64,000 bases of DNA. Origin: Candidatus Magnetocorallium paracelense. Lineage in GTDB: Bacteria; Nitrospirota; Thermodesulfovibrionia; Thermodesulfovibrionales; Magnetobacteriaceae. The notes below the pieces were generated by a model. That model made no database searches. It saw only the letters and a program-made list of their open reading frames with translations, and had not been told where the DNA came from. Shown piece after piece: positions 9,800 to 18,880 of the stretch; position 1 is the first letter of the stretch, and every line of letters begins with the position of its first letter. Made by a program: the position numbers and the translations under genes. The DNA lies in NCBI GenBank assembly GCA_029001845.1, contig JAREWP010000093.1:1-64000 (forward strand). Reading direction: 5' to 3'.

Positions 9800-10713
9800 T
9801 GAAAAATACAGAAGAAAAGGCAAGGATTTTGATTGTTGATGATGTTCCCGCCAATATTAAGGCCTTGGCTGAGATGTTGGATGCCGGCTATAAAATCTCC
9901 ATGGCGACCACCGGGCAGGATGCTATAGAAGTCGTTGCATCGGAAAATGTGGATCTCATCCTTCTGGATGTCGTTATGCCGGGTATGGATGGCTATAGGG
10001 TCTGTGAAAAGCTTAAGTCTGATGTAACGACAGCCGGCATTCCGGTGATTTTCGTAACCGGTCAGAATGAGGTAAAAGATGAAACCAAAGGGCTGGAACT
10101 GGGAGCTGCAGACTACATTACCAAACCGGCGAACCCTGCAATTCTTAAGGCTCGTGTACGAAACCACATCGAGTTTAAACGCCAGAAAGACAAATTGGAA
10201 AGTCTCTCTGTTATCGACGGACTCACCGGCGTAGCAAATCGCCGCCACTTCGACAGCTTTCTCGATCAGGAGTGGCGGCGCTGTATTCGAGGTTGTTTAT
10301 GTATAACAATCATAATGATCGATATAGATCATTTCAAAGGATACAATGATCATTTTGGCCACTGCAGCGGTGACGACTGCCTGAAAAAAGTCGCCGCCTC
10401 TCTCCGAAATGCACTGTTACGTTCTACGGACCTCGTGGCGCGTTATGGCGGGGAGGAGTTTGCAGCGATTCTCCCTTTGGCGGAGCATCAGGGATCCGTT
10501 TTAATGGCTGAAAGGATGCGTAAAAGTGTGGAGAGCTTACATATCCTGCACCCCAAGTCCGATGCATCGGATTATGTCACTGTCAGTGTAGGGTGCGCTT
10601 CTATGATCCCCAAAGGAAAAATCATATCGCAAACATTGGTTGATGCTTCAGACAAAATGCTATATGCGGCAAAAAAAAACGGGCGCAATCAAGTAAAAGC
10701 AATCTTATTATGA
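9799..10713 (+). CDS. Response regulator diguanylate cyclase (REC-GGDEF)
   Basis: This 304-residue protein has an N-terminal receiver (acceptor Asp in LILLDVVMPGMDG, about residue 57) and a C-terminal GGDEF domain with the active-site signature GGEEF. An inhibitory I-site, RSTD, lies exactly five residues upstream of GGEEF, so product inhibition by c-di-GMP is expected. The ATG overlaps the hybrid kinase stop (TAATG), which makes that kinase the natural phosphodonor. It converts two GTP to c-di-GMP; likely readers in the window are the PilZ proteins at 1832 and 3781. Confidence 0.95.
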   Translation: MKNTEEKARILIVDDVPANIKALAEMLDAGYKISMATTGQDAIEVVASENVDLILLDVVMPGMDGYRVCEKLKSDVTTAGIPVIFVTGQNEVKDETKGLELGAADYITKPANPAILKARVRNHIEFKRQKDKLESLSVIDGLTGVANRRHFDSFLDQEWRRCIRGCLCITIIMIDIDHFKGYNDHFGHCSGDDCLKKVAASLRNALLRSTDLVARYGGEEFAAILPLAEHQGSVLMAERMRKSVESLHILHPKSDASDYVTVSVGCASMIPKGKIISQTLVDASDKMLYAAKKNGRNQVKAILL

Positions 10714-10753
10714 GCTGAAAAGCCGGGGGAGGAAAAAATGGGACATAACCGCC

Positions 10754-11857
10754 ATGGAAACTCAACCAAGAATACTGATTGTCGATGATGTTCCGGCCAA
10801 TGCAAAAGTATTGGCCGAACTTTTGAGCAGTGACTACATCGTTTCTATCGCTGTCAACGGCCACGATGCGATTGAAACAGCATTATTGACAAAACCGGAT
10901 CTGATTCTTTTGGATATCATTATGCCCGGAATGGACGGCTATGAAGTCTGTAAAAAGCTCAAGGCCGACGAGTCGAGCCGGAAAATTCCCGTCATATTTC
11001 TGACAGGGCAAACAGAAACGGAGAGTATTAAAAAAGGTTTTGAAGCAGGCGCCGAAGACTATATCACAAAACCCTTTGACGAAGCGATTGTAAGAGTAAG
11101 GGTCGGGAACCATATCAGAAAGATAAAAACAGAAGAGGAATCCCGTTTAAATGAGATCCAGATGCTTGCCGTTTCCAAGCTGGCGACTTTGGGAGAGGTT
11201 GCAACTGGCATAGCTCATGAAATTAACCAGCCCCTGGCGTACATAAGCGGTTTTATTCAGAACCTTGAGATTGCATTTGAAAAGAATAATATTGATCCCG
11301 ATAAGATAAAAAAGAACTTGAAAACAGCCTATCGTCAGGTTGTACGAATAACAGATATCATTCAGCATTTACGCACATTTGGCAGGAAGGATCAAGAGGA
11401 AAAACAAAAAGAAATAACCAACATGGTTAAGGTCCTGGATAATACACTGCTGATTATGGGGGAACGTATTCGTCTGAGCAATATCGATCTTAAAAAAATC
11501 ATAGAACCTGATTTGCCTGCAATTAAAGGAAGTTCTAACCAGTTGGAGCAGGTATTTATAAACCTCTTTCAGAATTCCGTTGACGCTCTCAGTTCTGCTA
11601 AAGAAGCAGAAATTCGAATAAAAATGTATAGTGACAAGAATATGCTGATAACGGAATTTGCTGATAATGGAGAAGGAATAGATAAGGAGATACAAAAAAA
11701 GATATTCGAACCTTTTTATACGACAAAAGAGGTAGGAAAAGGAACAGGCCTGGGACTGTCCATCGTTTATGGTATTATACAGGAACATAATGGCTCAGTT
11801 GCCTGTGAGTCAGAAATAAATAAAGGTACGACATTCATCATTAAAATACCAATATAA
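10754..11857 (+). CDS. Receiver-histidine kinase (REC-HisKA-HATPase)
   Basis: This 367-residue soluble protein has a receiver domain very like that of the preceding diguanylate cyclase (both begin with ILIVDDVPAN; acceptor Asp in LILLDIIMPGMDG). HisKA follows with the catalytic His in TGIAHEINQPLAY, then HATPase (NLFQNSVDA, DNGEGI, GTGLGLS). A receiver ahead of a kinase is typical of phosphorelay intermediates that answer one kinase and signal to another regulator. It is 40 bp downstream of the cyclase and probably in the same operon. A diverged piece of a similar 3' end is found at about 18811-18850. Confidence 0.93.
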   Translation: METQPRILIVDDVPANAKVLAELLSSDYIVSIAVNGHDAIETALLTKPDLILLDIIMPGMDGYEVCKKLKADESSRKIPVIFLTGQTETESIKKGFEAGAEDYITKPFDEAIVRVRVGNHIRKIKTEEESRLNEIQMLAVSKLATLGEVATGIAHEINQPLAYISGFIQNLEIAFEKNNIDPDKIKKNLKTAYRQVVRITDIIQHLRTFGRKDQEEKQKEITNMVKVLDNTLLIMGERIRLSNIDLKKIIEPDLPAIKGSSNQLEQVFINLFQNSVDALSSAKEAEIRIKMYSDKNMLITEFADNGEGIDKEIQKKIFEPFYTTKEVGKGTGLGLSIVYGIIQEHNGSVACESEINKGTTFIIKIPI

Positions 11858-11891
11858 GGAAACCTCTTACCTTTACAGCGGGGACAAATAT

Positions 11892-12048
11892 GGAGGCGGC
11901 CATTATATATACGAAGAGATCATGTTCGATGGCTTAAAGAAGAGATTTTACAGGCAAAAAAAGAGGGGCAAGTATTTCCTCACCCTGTTCTGCTCTTCGA
12001 TTGATATGAAACTCTGTTCAAGAAAGTGGCGGTCATGAGTCAGGTGTT
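11892..12048 (-). pseudogene. Deletion relic of a second PHP-phosphoesterase gene
   Basis: Bases 11892-11967 match 18871-18947 (the end of the PHP gene and its downstream DNA), for example GCCATTATATATACGAAGAG then ATCATGTTCGA. Bases 11971-12048 match 19445-19523, an internal part of that gene (GTATTTCCTCACCCTGTTCT, GCTCTTCGATTGA). The roughly 500 bases that separate the two parts in the intact gene are missing here. No reading frame survives. This is a decayed paralogue lying convergent to the receiver-kinase gene. Confidence 0.7.
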
Positions 12049-12112
12049 CTGTTTTTCACTCATTCAATTCTCCTTTCTTCCACATTTTTATGCTTTATGG
12101 GGCCCCGCAAAA

Positions 12113-14398
12113 TCATGGACTTTGCTTAGTGATTTTAACGATAACATGATCTGCCCAACCCATAACCCTCTTCACAATTTCCTCGTGAACTCTCCCGCTT
12201 CTTAAAGAGAGGAACGATTTCGCCTGTGAACGAATTGACTTTAGCAATGGCAGGTCCGTTTCCATACCAAATCTTCCCAATCCGCGGATCGCCACCTGTA
12301 GTAAAAGCATAACAGACTTCATGTTTTCCGGTGACTTTATCAGAAAATAGAACCTCGATTGGGGATTTCCGTACTCCTTTGCTACATGGTGTAAAATTCT
12401 ATGCGCCCTCTCCCCGCCGACAAGAGAAAAAAATATAAAAATCTCCCTTTCCAGTGTTGCAAGATAACGGGCAGGCAATGTCTTATAATCGTTCGCTTCC
12501 GGTTGAAATGATTTGGCAAGCTCTTTATGAATCGTTCCGATTTTACAAAAAAGCTTCTCCTCTTCGTTTTCAATGTGTTTTTTCGCATAATCGATCATTT
12601 CACTATTCAGACCTTCCGTTACCAGGAGCACCTCCTCCGGCGTGATCTCGATATCGTTTTGAAGCTCTTTATTGTACTTTCGTATAAGGATATTCATGAG
12701 TATCAGAGAATTTCGGTCCGAAAAGAAAACAGCAGCAGGCGAGGCGGAAAAATCCTCGATCAGCACCTTAAGAGCCAATTGAGGCTCACTCATCCCGGCA
12801 ATTAACAGTTGCAGAGAATTCAGGAATATGACTCGATCTTCTCTGTTGATAATCTCTTTTAAGTAGTGCCAGAGGAATTCGAAAATTACTTTTTCGAATT
12901 CTATGAATTGAGGAATATTTTTTTCAAAAAATTTTTTCCGAAAAGAGCCGTCCCCGTCAAAACATCCTTTTAATAATTCAATAAGAAAAACGGCATTTTC
13001 AGCGGTAATTCCGAAGTCTTTGGCAATCGTTTCAATATCCTGGTCGTCGAATTCGATCTTATGGTGAAGTATACTCTTCATTTTTCTCTTGGTATGAGAT
13101 CGTATTTTAAAAAAGGACAACATGTCGGCAAGTTTTTCATAAATTTTGATAACAATGGTCTCACCGGAATCGGAGATTCTCTCAACCTCATTGCCATTCA
13201 CACGAATCCCGTCCAGAACCTCATCGGAAACGCCAACCAACCCTTTCTTCATATTCTTAAGTGTCTCCGGCTCTATATTTTCATAGATTTTATCTCTTTT
13301 AAAGATATCCAAAAAGTCTGTGACAAGAACGAGGCGACTACTCAGGCTTTCACCATCCACTTCATTATAACCCCCTCCATAGATACTTCCCATAAGCTTG
13401 GCAGTCTTTTGAGGAGAATCCGAAAATTTGCTTAAAATTGCTCGTGAGAGCTTGACTTTCTCTTGTGATAAGACCTCATCTCCGCCGGAAATCATGAGCC
13501 AACGGACATTATTGATCTCTATCCGCGGTTTTTTCAATTGTTCCTTAAGATTCTTAAAAGCAAAAACAGCGTCATAGACACTGACAAAACGATCGAGCCT
13601 GGCGTCATTGGAATGATACATTACGTCCGCTACCTTCTGAACAATCCTTTGCATGGATTCGGGTTTCAGGCGATTGACGCCGGCCAGCATAGTCAGGTTA
13701 CAATCCGGTTGGTTGTTCTCGTTATATATGATAATTTCAGATTCTTCATGAAGATATCCCTTTACGGCGTCATGCAGTCGATTCCCTCTATGCGTGATTT
13801 TATAATAGTGTGACAAGATTCTCACGGAAAGACCCAGCCTCTCGATCTCATCCTCTGTCATTCGGTTTATTTCGATACTGCAAACATTGATTCCGAACCC
13901 TGCGAATATCTCAAAGGCCTTTATTAATCTGCCGGGCAGATGGGAAGCCATCAATCCCAGCCTTCGACTCAATGCTTTGATTATCGGAACATCTACCGTT
14001 AAAGCGCCGTATGTAATTGTACAATCGTATTTCTCGGGCACCCCCTCTCCGGCCATTCCCCTGCCTCGATAACGAAGAACCAACTGATGGGAGCGATTCG
14101 AAATAGTCGATATTTTCTTAAGATTCTCGATCAGCAGCTTCAGATACGCTTCATTTTTTTGAGTAAATCCGGTTAAAGATGCGGACTTTAGGATATTCGA
14201 TAAAAGATAGGCGAATTCAACCAGAAGAACCCGCCTGCTGTCCAGCAGATTCTCCGCCTCCTCCATAGCCTCGATCAGATCGTCTTTTGCTTCAGTCGCC
14301 TCTATATTCCTCGCAGTTGTATCGATACCTCCGAGTTCCATAAAGAGTCTTTCCGCCTCTTTATCCAGTTTAAAGTAGTTTTCTCTTTCCTCAATCAC
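12113..14398 (-). CDS. Large helical protein of unknown function, last gene of the ExbB/ExbD operon
   Basis: The product is about 761 residues, soluble, and rich in charged helical segments; I do not recognise the family. I prefer the GTG at 14398, which forms a GTGA overlap with the stop of the preceding gene. A TTG at 14422 would give 769 residues. Visible features are an N-terminal helical region, a stretch (about 110-290) with several short beta-like motifs, and a C-terminal alpha-solenoid-like half. No catalytic signature, signal peptide or membrane span was found. Tight coupling to an ExbB-ExbD-ExbD membrane-energising set argues for a role in that complex. A 45-bp fragment of a second copy lies at 3367-3411. 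Confidence 0.7.
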   Translation of the reverse strand: MIEERENYFKLDKEAERLFMELGGIDTTARNIEATEAKDDLIEAMEEAENLLDSRRVLLVEFAYLLSNILKSASLTGFTQKNEAYLKLLIENLKKISTISNRSHQLVLRYRGRGMAGEGVPEKYDCTITYGALTVDVPIIKALSRRLGLMASHLPGRLIKAFEIFAGFGINVCSIEINRMTEDEIERLGLSVRILSHYYKITHRGNRLHDAVKGYLHEESEIIIYNENNQPDCNLTMLAGVNRLKPESMQRIVQKVADVMYHSNDARLDRFVSVYDAVFAFKNLKEQLKKPRIEINNVRWLMISGGDEVLSQEKVKLSRAILSKFSDSPQKTAKLMGSIYGGGYNEVDGESLSSRLVLVTDFLDIFKRDKIYENIEPETLKNMKKGLVGVSDEVLDGIRVNGNEVERISDSGETIVIKIYEKLADMLSFFKIRSHTKRKMKSILHHKIEFDDQDIETIAKDFGITAENAVFLIELLKGCFDGDGSFRKKFFEKNIPQFIEFEKVIFEFLWHYLKEIINREDRVIFLNSLQLLIAGMSEPQLALKVLIEDFSASPAAVFFSDRNSLILMNILIRKYNKELQNDIEITPEEVLLVTEGLNSEMIDYAKKHIENEEEKLFCKIGTIHKELAKSFQPEANDYKTLPARYLATLEREIFIFFSLVGGERAHRILHHVAKEYGNPQSRFYFLIKSPENMKSVMLLLQVAIRGLGRFGMETDLPLLKSIRSQAKSFLSLRSGRVHEEIVKRVMGWADHVIVKITKQSP

Positions 14399-16335
14399 GG
14401 TTTTGGCTTTTCTGTCGGGCAAAAAATCATTGAAAAGGCGCAGTAAGTGGGCCCGTTTTCAAGACGCACCAATATTTGATTATATCCTTTTCTAAAAAGG
14501 ATTTTTTTTATAATTTCATTCATCTTCCATGAACTTCTTAAATTGTCTTCCCATACAAGTAATTTCCTGCCTGAGGGATAGGTGATCCAGACCCTTGCCG
14601 CGTCATCGGAGGCAAAAGCTGTCACCATCTCTGTATCTCTTTCAAAATAAATATCTGTATATAGATAATAGGTACTCTCTTCCGCCTCGTCAGGTACGAT
14701 TATCCTGACACTACTGGATTGCATAAAACGCCACTTCAACGCTCTATGTAGACCATCCTTATCTTTTTTACCATCTTTATATTCCATATCGAAATCTATT
14801 TCCTGCTCAGGGGGATGCAGGTTTTTATAATCAATGGCGCCGCTGTTTTCCCAAGGGCCAATAACATACCACGTATCGATATAGATCCAACCGGAACGTA
14901 TCGATTCCGAGAGGAACTTTCTCCCGGGCAGAACATTGGCATTTATAAATTGCTCATTTATATGAAAAAGCTCTTCCTTTGGTAATGAAAAAGCCATTTT
15001 ACGGCCACCCGACATTCCATAGGAATCCTGATTGTAGGTAAACCTGTCAAGACTTATTCCTCGGGCCTCGCCGGAATCTTGTTTTATATTCCCAATACCT
15101 GCGCCGGGCTGAGAGCTTTTAACGGGGTTGTTTTTCGATCCTTCTCCCCTATGTCTTTCTATAGCAAAGGCCTTTTCCAGCGATAAAGTTGAGTTTTTTT
15201 TACCCTCCTTTAGAGTCAACGATAAAAAATTCATACTCATATCTGTAATCCTGGAAAGCATGTTTAAAGTCCTGATTCTCATTTTATCGGTTTTATTGAC
15301 AGCCTCCGTGAGTGTTTGACTATATTTATCTATATCTTCTAACGTTTCGGCCTTCTTTGTCGTATGCAGTTTTTCACCCCAATCGGGACGTTCCGAGCGA
15401 TTTGTCCGAAGTCTGGCAAAGGCTTCGTCAAAGGAGATATTCTCTATTATTGCCAGTTCCGCCGCTCTAACGTCTGTATAGACTTTACCAATATAATTTT
15501 CTAAAGAGCGGGATATATCGTAAAGTCCCTCCGGCCCGGCCTTCAAAGTTTCGCTGCTCACATCGGGAGCTTCTTCGAATCTCTTCATCGAAGTATCTAC
15601 ATTATTCATCTGCATCATATTGGTGTCGATTTTCTTCTTATAATCCTTGAAATCGGCTATTTTTTCAAATACACGATCTTTTGCCTGACGTTGAAATTTT
15701 CTAAACCCCTCACGATCCTTGAAATCGAGAAAACGTTCGTGTATAGGAGTGAAAAAGGTAGAATCCTTTTTTATCCATTCATTGGAAAATGACTCCACAA
15801 GCTCTCTGTTGTCATAGTCGGCCCTGATCTTATCGAGAAATATTTCTAAGTTGTTTAAAGCGTTTTTAATGCCGTCATAACTCTGTTGTGCAAGGGAGGA
15901 GTCGAAATCAAGCTCTATTTGAAACTCTTTATTGAACAGGGTTGTCTCCTTCCTGCTTATTTTCGAATATTCGGAAAGAACCGTAGTCAATGCTTTTTCA
16001 TAGGGTTGAAGCTCACGGATCAAATAGGATTTCTTCTTGCGGTTTTTTATTTTTTTAAGTGAATCCAGTTTTATTTTTTCCATGGCCCTTTTTATCTGAA
16101 TCATCTCCGCTATATTTGCACGCATATCACCGATATGTTTCCTTCTCAGACTTTCCTGTAGTTTGATTGCCTCTTTTTGTGGTATCGTGGTTTTATTTTT
16201 CATACGATCCGTTCGATTTATAGTGCCTGTTTTTTTCTTCGATTTAACAGGATTCTCTTCTTTATCGGGATGAATAACAACAAAACTGAACAGTGAGGCA
16301 TTATGAATTATAAAGAGAAAGGCAATATGAAACAA
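14395..16335 (-). CDS. Membrane-anchored coiled-coil protein in TonB position of Exb operon
   Basis: The protein opens with a hydrophobic anchor (LLFHIAFLFIIHNASLFSFVVI), then a basic stretch and a long charged coiled-coil region (about 45-330). It ends in a beta-rich domain of about 170 residues with IDTWYVIGPWENS, DIYFERDTE, ASDDAARVWI and a final FRKGYNQILVRLENG. That resembles the galactose-binding/PA14-like folds of secreted proteins, not a TonB C-terminal domain. The start is uncertain: 16335 is a TTG, and the frame stays open upstream through GINSFRLWTSVWCIS, which looks like real protein, so an unusual start codon further upstream is possible. Its position after exbB-exbD-exbD suggests it is the periplasm-spanning partner of that motor. 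Confidence 0.72.
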   Translation of the reverse strand: MFHIAFLFIIHNASLFSFVVIHPDKEENPVKSKKKTGTINRTDRMKNKTTIPQKEAIKLQESLRRKHIGDMRANIAEMIQIKRAMEKIKLDSLKKIKNRKKKSYLIRELQPYEKALTTVLSEYSKISRKETTLFNKEFQIELDFDSSLAQQSYDGIKNALNNLEIFLDKIRADYDNRELVESFSNEWIKKDSTFFTPIHERFLDFKDREGFRKFQRQAKDRVFEKIADFKDYKKKIDTNMMQMNNVDTSMKRFEEAPDVSSETLKAGPEGLYDISRSLENYIGKVYTDVRAAELAIIENISFDEAFARLRTNRSERPDWGEKLHTTKKAETLEDIDKYSQTLTEAVNKTDKMRIRTLNMLSRITDMSMNFLSLTLKEGKKNSTLSLEKAFAIERHRGEGSKNNPVKSSQPGAGIGNIKQDSGEARGISLDRFTYNQDSYGMSGGRKMAFSLPKEELFHINEQFINANVLPGRKFLSESIRSGWIYIDTWYVIGPWENSGAIDYKNLHPPEQEIDFDMEYKDGKKDKDGLHRALKWRFMQSSSVRIIVPDEAEESTYYLYTDIYFERDTEMVTAFASDDAARVWITYPSGRKLLVWEDNLRSSWKMNEIIKKILFRKGYNQILVRLENGPTYCAFSMIFCPTEKPKP

Positions 16336-16396
16336 CAGGGAAATACACCAAACAGATGTCCAGAGTCTGAAACTATTTATTCCCTGGGAAAAGGTT

Positions 16397-16807
16397 TTAT
16401 CCTTTATCTTTCGTCTTAATTCGAATATTTTGTAAACCTCGAAAACGGCAGATATCGATTACCTCAACTACATGATGAAAGGGAGTCTCCTTATCGACAT
16501 CAAGACGGATTGTACGTTCCGACCCATTAAGACCCAAACGGCTGAGATAGAGATGAATATGTGTTTTTGAGGAAGGCTTGCCGTCCAGGAAGAGCTGTCC
16601 CTCCGATTTGATCCCGATCGCAGTAAAATCGGACAGAGGCAACACTTTTATTGAAGTGGCGGATTCAGGCAGCTCTATATCGATATCTTTATTCTCCTTT
16701 TTAAACATAGTCGATACAAGGAAAAAAATCAGCAGCAGAAAAACACAATCAATCAGAGGAGATATCGTTACATCGGCTTCTTCTTCGTCAAGTACAATTC
16801 TACTCAC
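16397..16807 (-). CDS. exbD: ExbD/TolR-family biopolymer transport protein (second copy)
   Basis: I place the start at GTG 16807, which overlaps the stop of the upstream ExbD by eight bases and has GGCAGGAT upstream. An ATG at 16849 in the same frame adds 14 residues that lie inside the neighbour gene. The product is about 136 residues: a short cytoplasmic N-terminus, one membrane helix (PLIDCVFLLLIFFLVSTMF) with the essential Asp that ExbD/TolR proteins use in the proton path, and a periplasmic domain ending in HVVEVIDICRFRGLQNI. It should form the proton-driven motor with ExbB at 17474. Confidence 0.9.
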   Translation of the reverse strand: MSRIVLDEEEADVTISPLIDCVFLLLIFFLVSTMFKKENKDIDIELPESATSIKVLPLSDFTAIGIKSEGQLFLDGKPSSKTHIHLYLSRLGLNGSERTIRLDVDKETPFHHVVEVIDICRFRGLQNIRIKTKDKG

Positions 16808-17279
16808 TACCAATCCTGCCGGTTTCGGGATGAATCGTTTTAAAATCACGTATCCTTACGTCTACCGTTGTAAAACCCTGAATACGACATATATCCAATC
16901 CTTTTATAACATGTCGGGTAGGCGTTTCTCGGTCAACAGAGAGTGTTATCGGTAAAAAGATTTTCTTTGTTTCCGCCAATTCTTTTAAAAATAGGGATAA
17001 ATCGCTTATTGGAGAATAGGTCACTGCGCCATCCTCTTTTCTATACCCCGCCTGCTTATAGAAGCCGCCGTTCTTGTCAATACCAATAATGTAAACACTC
17101 TCTTTCTTCGTTTCGGAAACAGAAACTCCCGATTCGGGCAAAATCACCGGAATCTGTCTTTCCTGCCTTTTTATCATTGTCGTCACCAGAAAAAAAATCA
17201 GCAGTAAAAAAACACAATCAATCATTGGAGAGAGACGAATTTTTGCATCGTCATTATTGTCTGAAATAGGTATATGCAT
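16800..17279 (-). CDS. exbD: ExbD/TolR-family biopolymer transport protein (first copy)
   Basis: This 159-residue protein has the same plan as the following ExbD: an N-terminal cytoplasmic tail, one helix (SPMIDCVFLLLIFFLVTTMI) with the conserved Asp, and a periplasmic domain ending in HVIKGLDICRIQGFTTVDVR. The two copies share the sequence around the helix and the HVIxxxDICRxxG region, so they came from a tandem duplication. Two ExbD proteins per ExbB are seen in several TonB-like systems and allow heterodimeric ExbD pairs. Confidence 0.92.
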   Translation of the reverse strand: MHIPISDNNDDAKIRLSPMIDCVFLLLIFFLVTTMIKRQERQIPVILPESGVSVSETKKESVYIIGIDKNGGFYKQAGYRKEDGAVTYSPISDLSLFLKELAETKKIFLPITLSVDRETPTRHVIKGLDICRIQGFTTVDVRIRDFKTIHPETGRIGSE

Positions 17280-17325
17280 TATGAATTATACAATTTACGG
17301 CATTCTTTCTTCTTATCTAAGAACA

Positions 17326-17458
17326 GCAGTCAGCTATCAGCGGCCAGCCTTCAGCTTAAGGACTGTATTGATGTTATGCCAATAATAAGCATCACCTTAT
17401 GGGTGCATCTGTTTTAAACTGTAAAGTGTTGCAATTAAAAAGCTGATGGCTGACAGCT
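17326..17458. repeat. Imperfect inverted repeat between exbB and exbD
   Basis: CAGTCAGCTATCAGC at 17326-17341 and GCTGATGGCTGACAGCT at 17441-17458 are near-complementary arms around about 100 bp. The 194-bp spacer between exbB and exbD has no other content. It looks like a small MITE/REP-type insertion inside the operon; it could also form an RNA stem that uncouples exbB from exbD. Confidence 0.5.
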
Positions 17459-17473
17459 AAATGCTTTTTTTAG

Positions 17474-18217
17474 TTATTCAATTGTTTCGAGAAACCAGGT
17501 GGTAATAATAAGATCGACGCTCTCTTCAAGTTGATTAACAAGACGATAGAGTCGCTGTTTAAAAAAATGATAAAGTACGAGAGAGGGAATTGCGATAATC
17601 AGTCCGACGGCAGTAGTGATAAGCGCTTTTGATATACTGTCGGCAAGCATTGCCGCCCCTCCGATATCGCCATAAATCGACACTTTTTTAAAGGCTTCGA
17701 TCATACCGATAATCGTCCCAAGCAGCCCGAGAAGAGGGCTTAAGGAGGCAATTACGGCAAGGGGATGAATTCTCTGCTGCTGAATACGCATTTCACGTCC
17801 GGCAATATCTCCGGCGGCATTGGAAAGCGTTTTAAAATCCAGATGCCTGTGGTGAACAATAAAGCGGATAATTTCGGATAAAACACCGGGATACCTATCG
17901 CATAGATCAAGTATTTTAACAAACTTTTTTTGTCGATATAAGGGCAATACCTCATTGGCTAAACCGGCAGGGGCAATCCGGCCCGAACGAAGACGAATCA
18001 GGCGTTCAAGAGCAAAGGCCATTGTCGCCAGAGAACAAAGACCCAACGCTATCATTGTGTTTCCTCCCTTTGACAACTCCTCTGACCAGTGAATTCGATC
18101 TTCTGTCACAGAGCGATCTGTGATATCATTCTCCATTGCCGAAGAGATATAAATACCTACCATGAAAATTATGAGTATGGTAAAGAGAAGTAGTTTGAAA
18201 ACTTTTATTTGCTTCAT
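17474..18217 (-). CDS. exbB: ExbB/MotA/TolQ-family proton channel protein
   Basis: This 247-residue inner-membrane protein has an AGGAAT ribosome site directly before its ATG. It has an N-terminal helix (FKLLLFTILIIFMVGIYIS), a second helix (MIALGLCSLATMAFALERLIRLR), a long cytoplasmic helical region, and the conserved C-terminal pair (LAVIASLSPLLGLLGTIIGM and ALITTAVGLIIAIPSLVLY) characteristic of MotA/TolQ/ExbB channels. It is the first gene of the operon running to 12113, with the inverted repeat at 17326-17458 before exbD. Confidence 0.93.
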   Translation of the reverse strand: MKQIKVFKLLLFTILIIFMVGIYISSAMENDITDRSVTEDRIHWSEELSKGGNTMIALGLCSLATMAFALERLIRLRSGRIAPAGLANEVLPLYRQKKFVKILDLCDRYPGVLSEIIRFIVHHRHLDFKTLSNAAGDIAGREMRIQQQRIHPLAVIASLSPLLGLLGTIIGMIEAFKKVSIYGDIGGAAMLADSISKALITTAVGLIIAIPSLVLYHFFKQRLYRLVNQLEESVDLIITTWFLETIE

Positions 18218-18262
18218 AATTCCTGTTCCTGTTTGCTTCTGTCAATAATGCCATAATGGCTT

Positions 18263-18505
18263 ATGGTAGTCATAATAATACCAAAACCATTAAGAGAAAA
18301 GCTAAGCGATGAAGCAACAGAGGCTTTTGTAACAGTTATAAAAGAAGTCGAGCACGATTCAGGTAGGTTTACAAATGAACTCATAACAAAAGCAGAGTTT
18401 AAAGAGGAGATCGGGAAGATAAATGAAAAGATTACAAGCCTTGAAGGCAAGCTAAAGTTATATTTCCTTTTTCCCCCTCTTTGTTATAATCATAGTAAGC
18501 CCTAA
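18263..18505 (+). pseudogene. Truncated small coiled-coil protein
   Basis: The first 60 or so residues (VIIIPKPLREKLSDEATEAF, then ITKAEFKEEIGKINEKITSL) look like the front of the short coiled-coil, DUF1640-like membrane-associated proteins that usually end in a hydrophobic helix. After LEGKL the sequence changes to YFLFPPLCYNHSKP and stops, so the coiled coil and terminal helix are lost. It lies divergent to exbB. It is probably a broken gene; a very short functional peptide cannot be excluded. Confidence 0.5.
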
Positions 18506-18579
18506 TGCACTACCTCCTGCTTCTCAGGGTTATTTACGATACTAAAGAGACTTTTAAATTACGGATTTGTACTGATTCT

Positions 18580-18750
18580 CTTTGAATATAGAACCACAAG
18601 ATAATTTTTATGAAATGTATAATATAATAATTAGTCAAATTTAAATGAAATAATTTAATATTAAACTTAATACTCAAAAGTATAAATAATTTAATTATAA
18701 ATACTAAAAAAGTGTATTTATTATATTTAAAAAATATTGTTTAATAAGGA
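18580..18750. other. Strongly AT-rich spacer
   Basis: About 170 bases of almost pure A and T (runs such as AATTTAATTATAAATACTAA) with no gene. It borders the kinase-fragment mosaic at 18782 and may be a transcription-dead or bendable boundary segment. No terminator or origin motif was recognised. Confidence 0.4.
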
Positions 18751-18781
18751 TCAACCGAGCCGGAGGAGGTTTTAGTCGAAG

Positions 18782-18850
18782 ATCCCGGCTCAGGAACATT
18801 TTGTCATACCCTTTTATACGACAAAAGAGGCAGGAAAAGGAGCAGGTCCG
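18782..18850 (+). pseudogene. Mosaic relic of histidine-kinase genes
   Basis: Bases 18782-18812 match 6809-6839 inside the hybrid kinase (ATCCCGGCTCAGGAACATTT, TGTCATACCCT; one mismatch). Bases 18811-18850 match 11712-11751 near the end of the receiver-kinase (TTTTATACGACAAAAGAGGC, AGGAAAAGGAGCAGG). The two pieces are joined directly. The PHP gene follows, as its relic follows the intact kinase at 11.9 kb. This marks a duplicated kinase/PHP locus in which the kinase has decayed. Confidence 0.65.
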
Positions 18851-18880
18851 TGATTGCCCATTAATTAATCGAGGTGGCCA

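Noticed and set aside
9280-10248. Long reverse open frame of 322 codons
   Set aside because: It lies antisense to the HPt end of the hybrid kinase and the GGDEF gene, both well supported, and has no recognisable domain.
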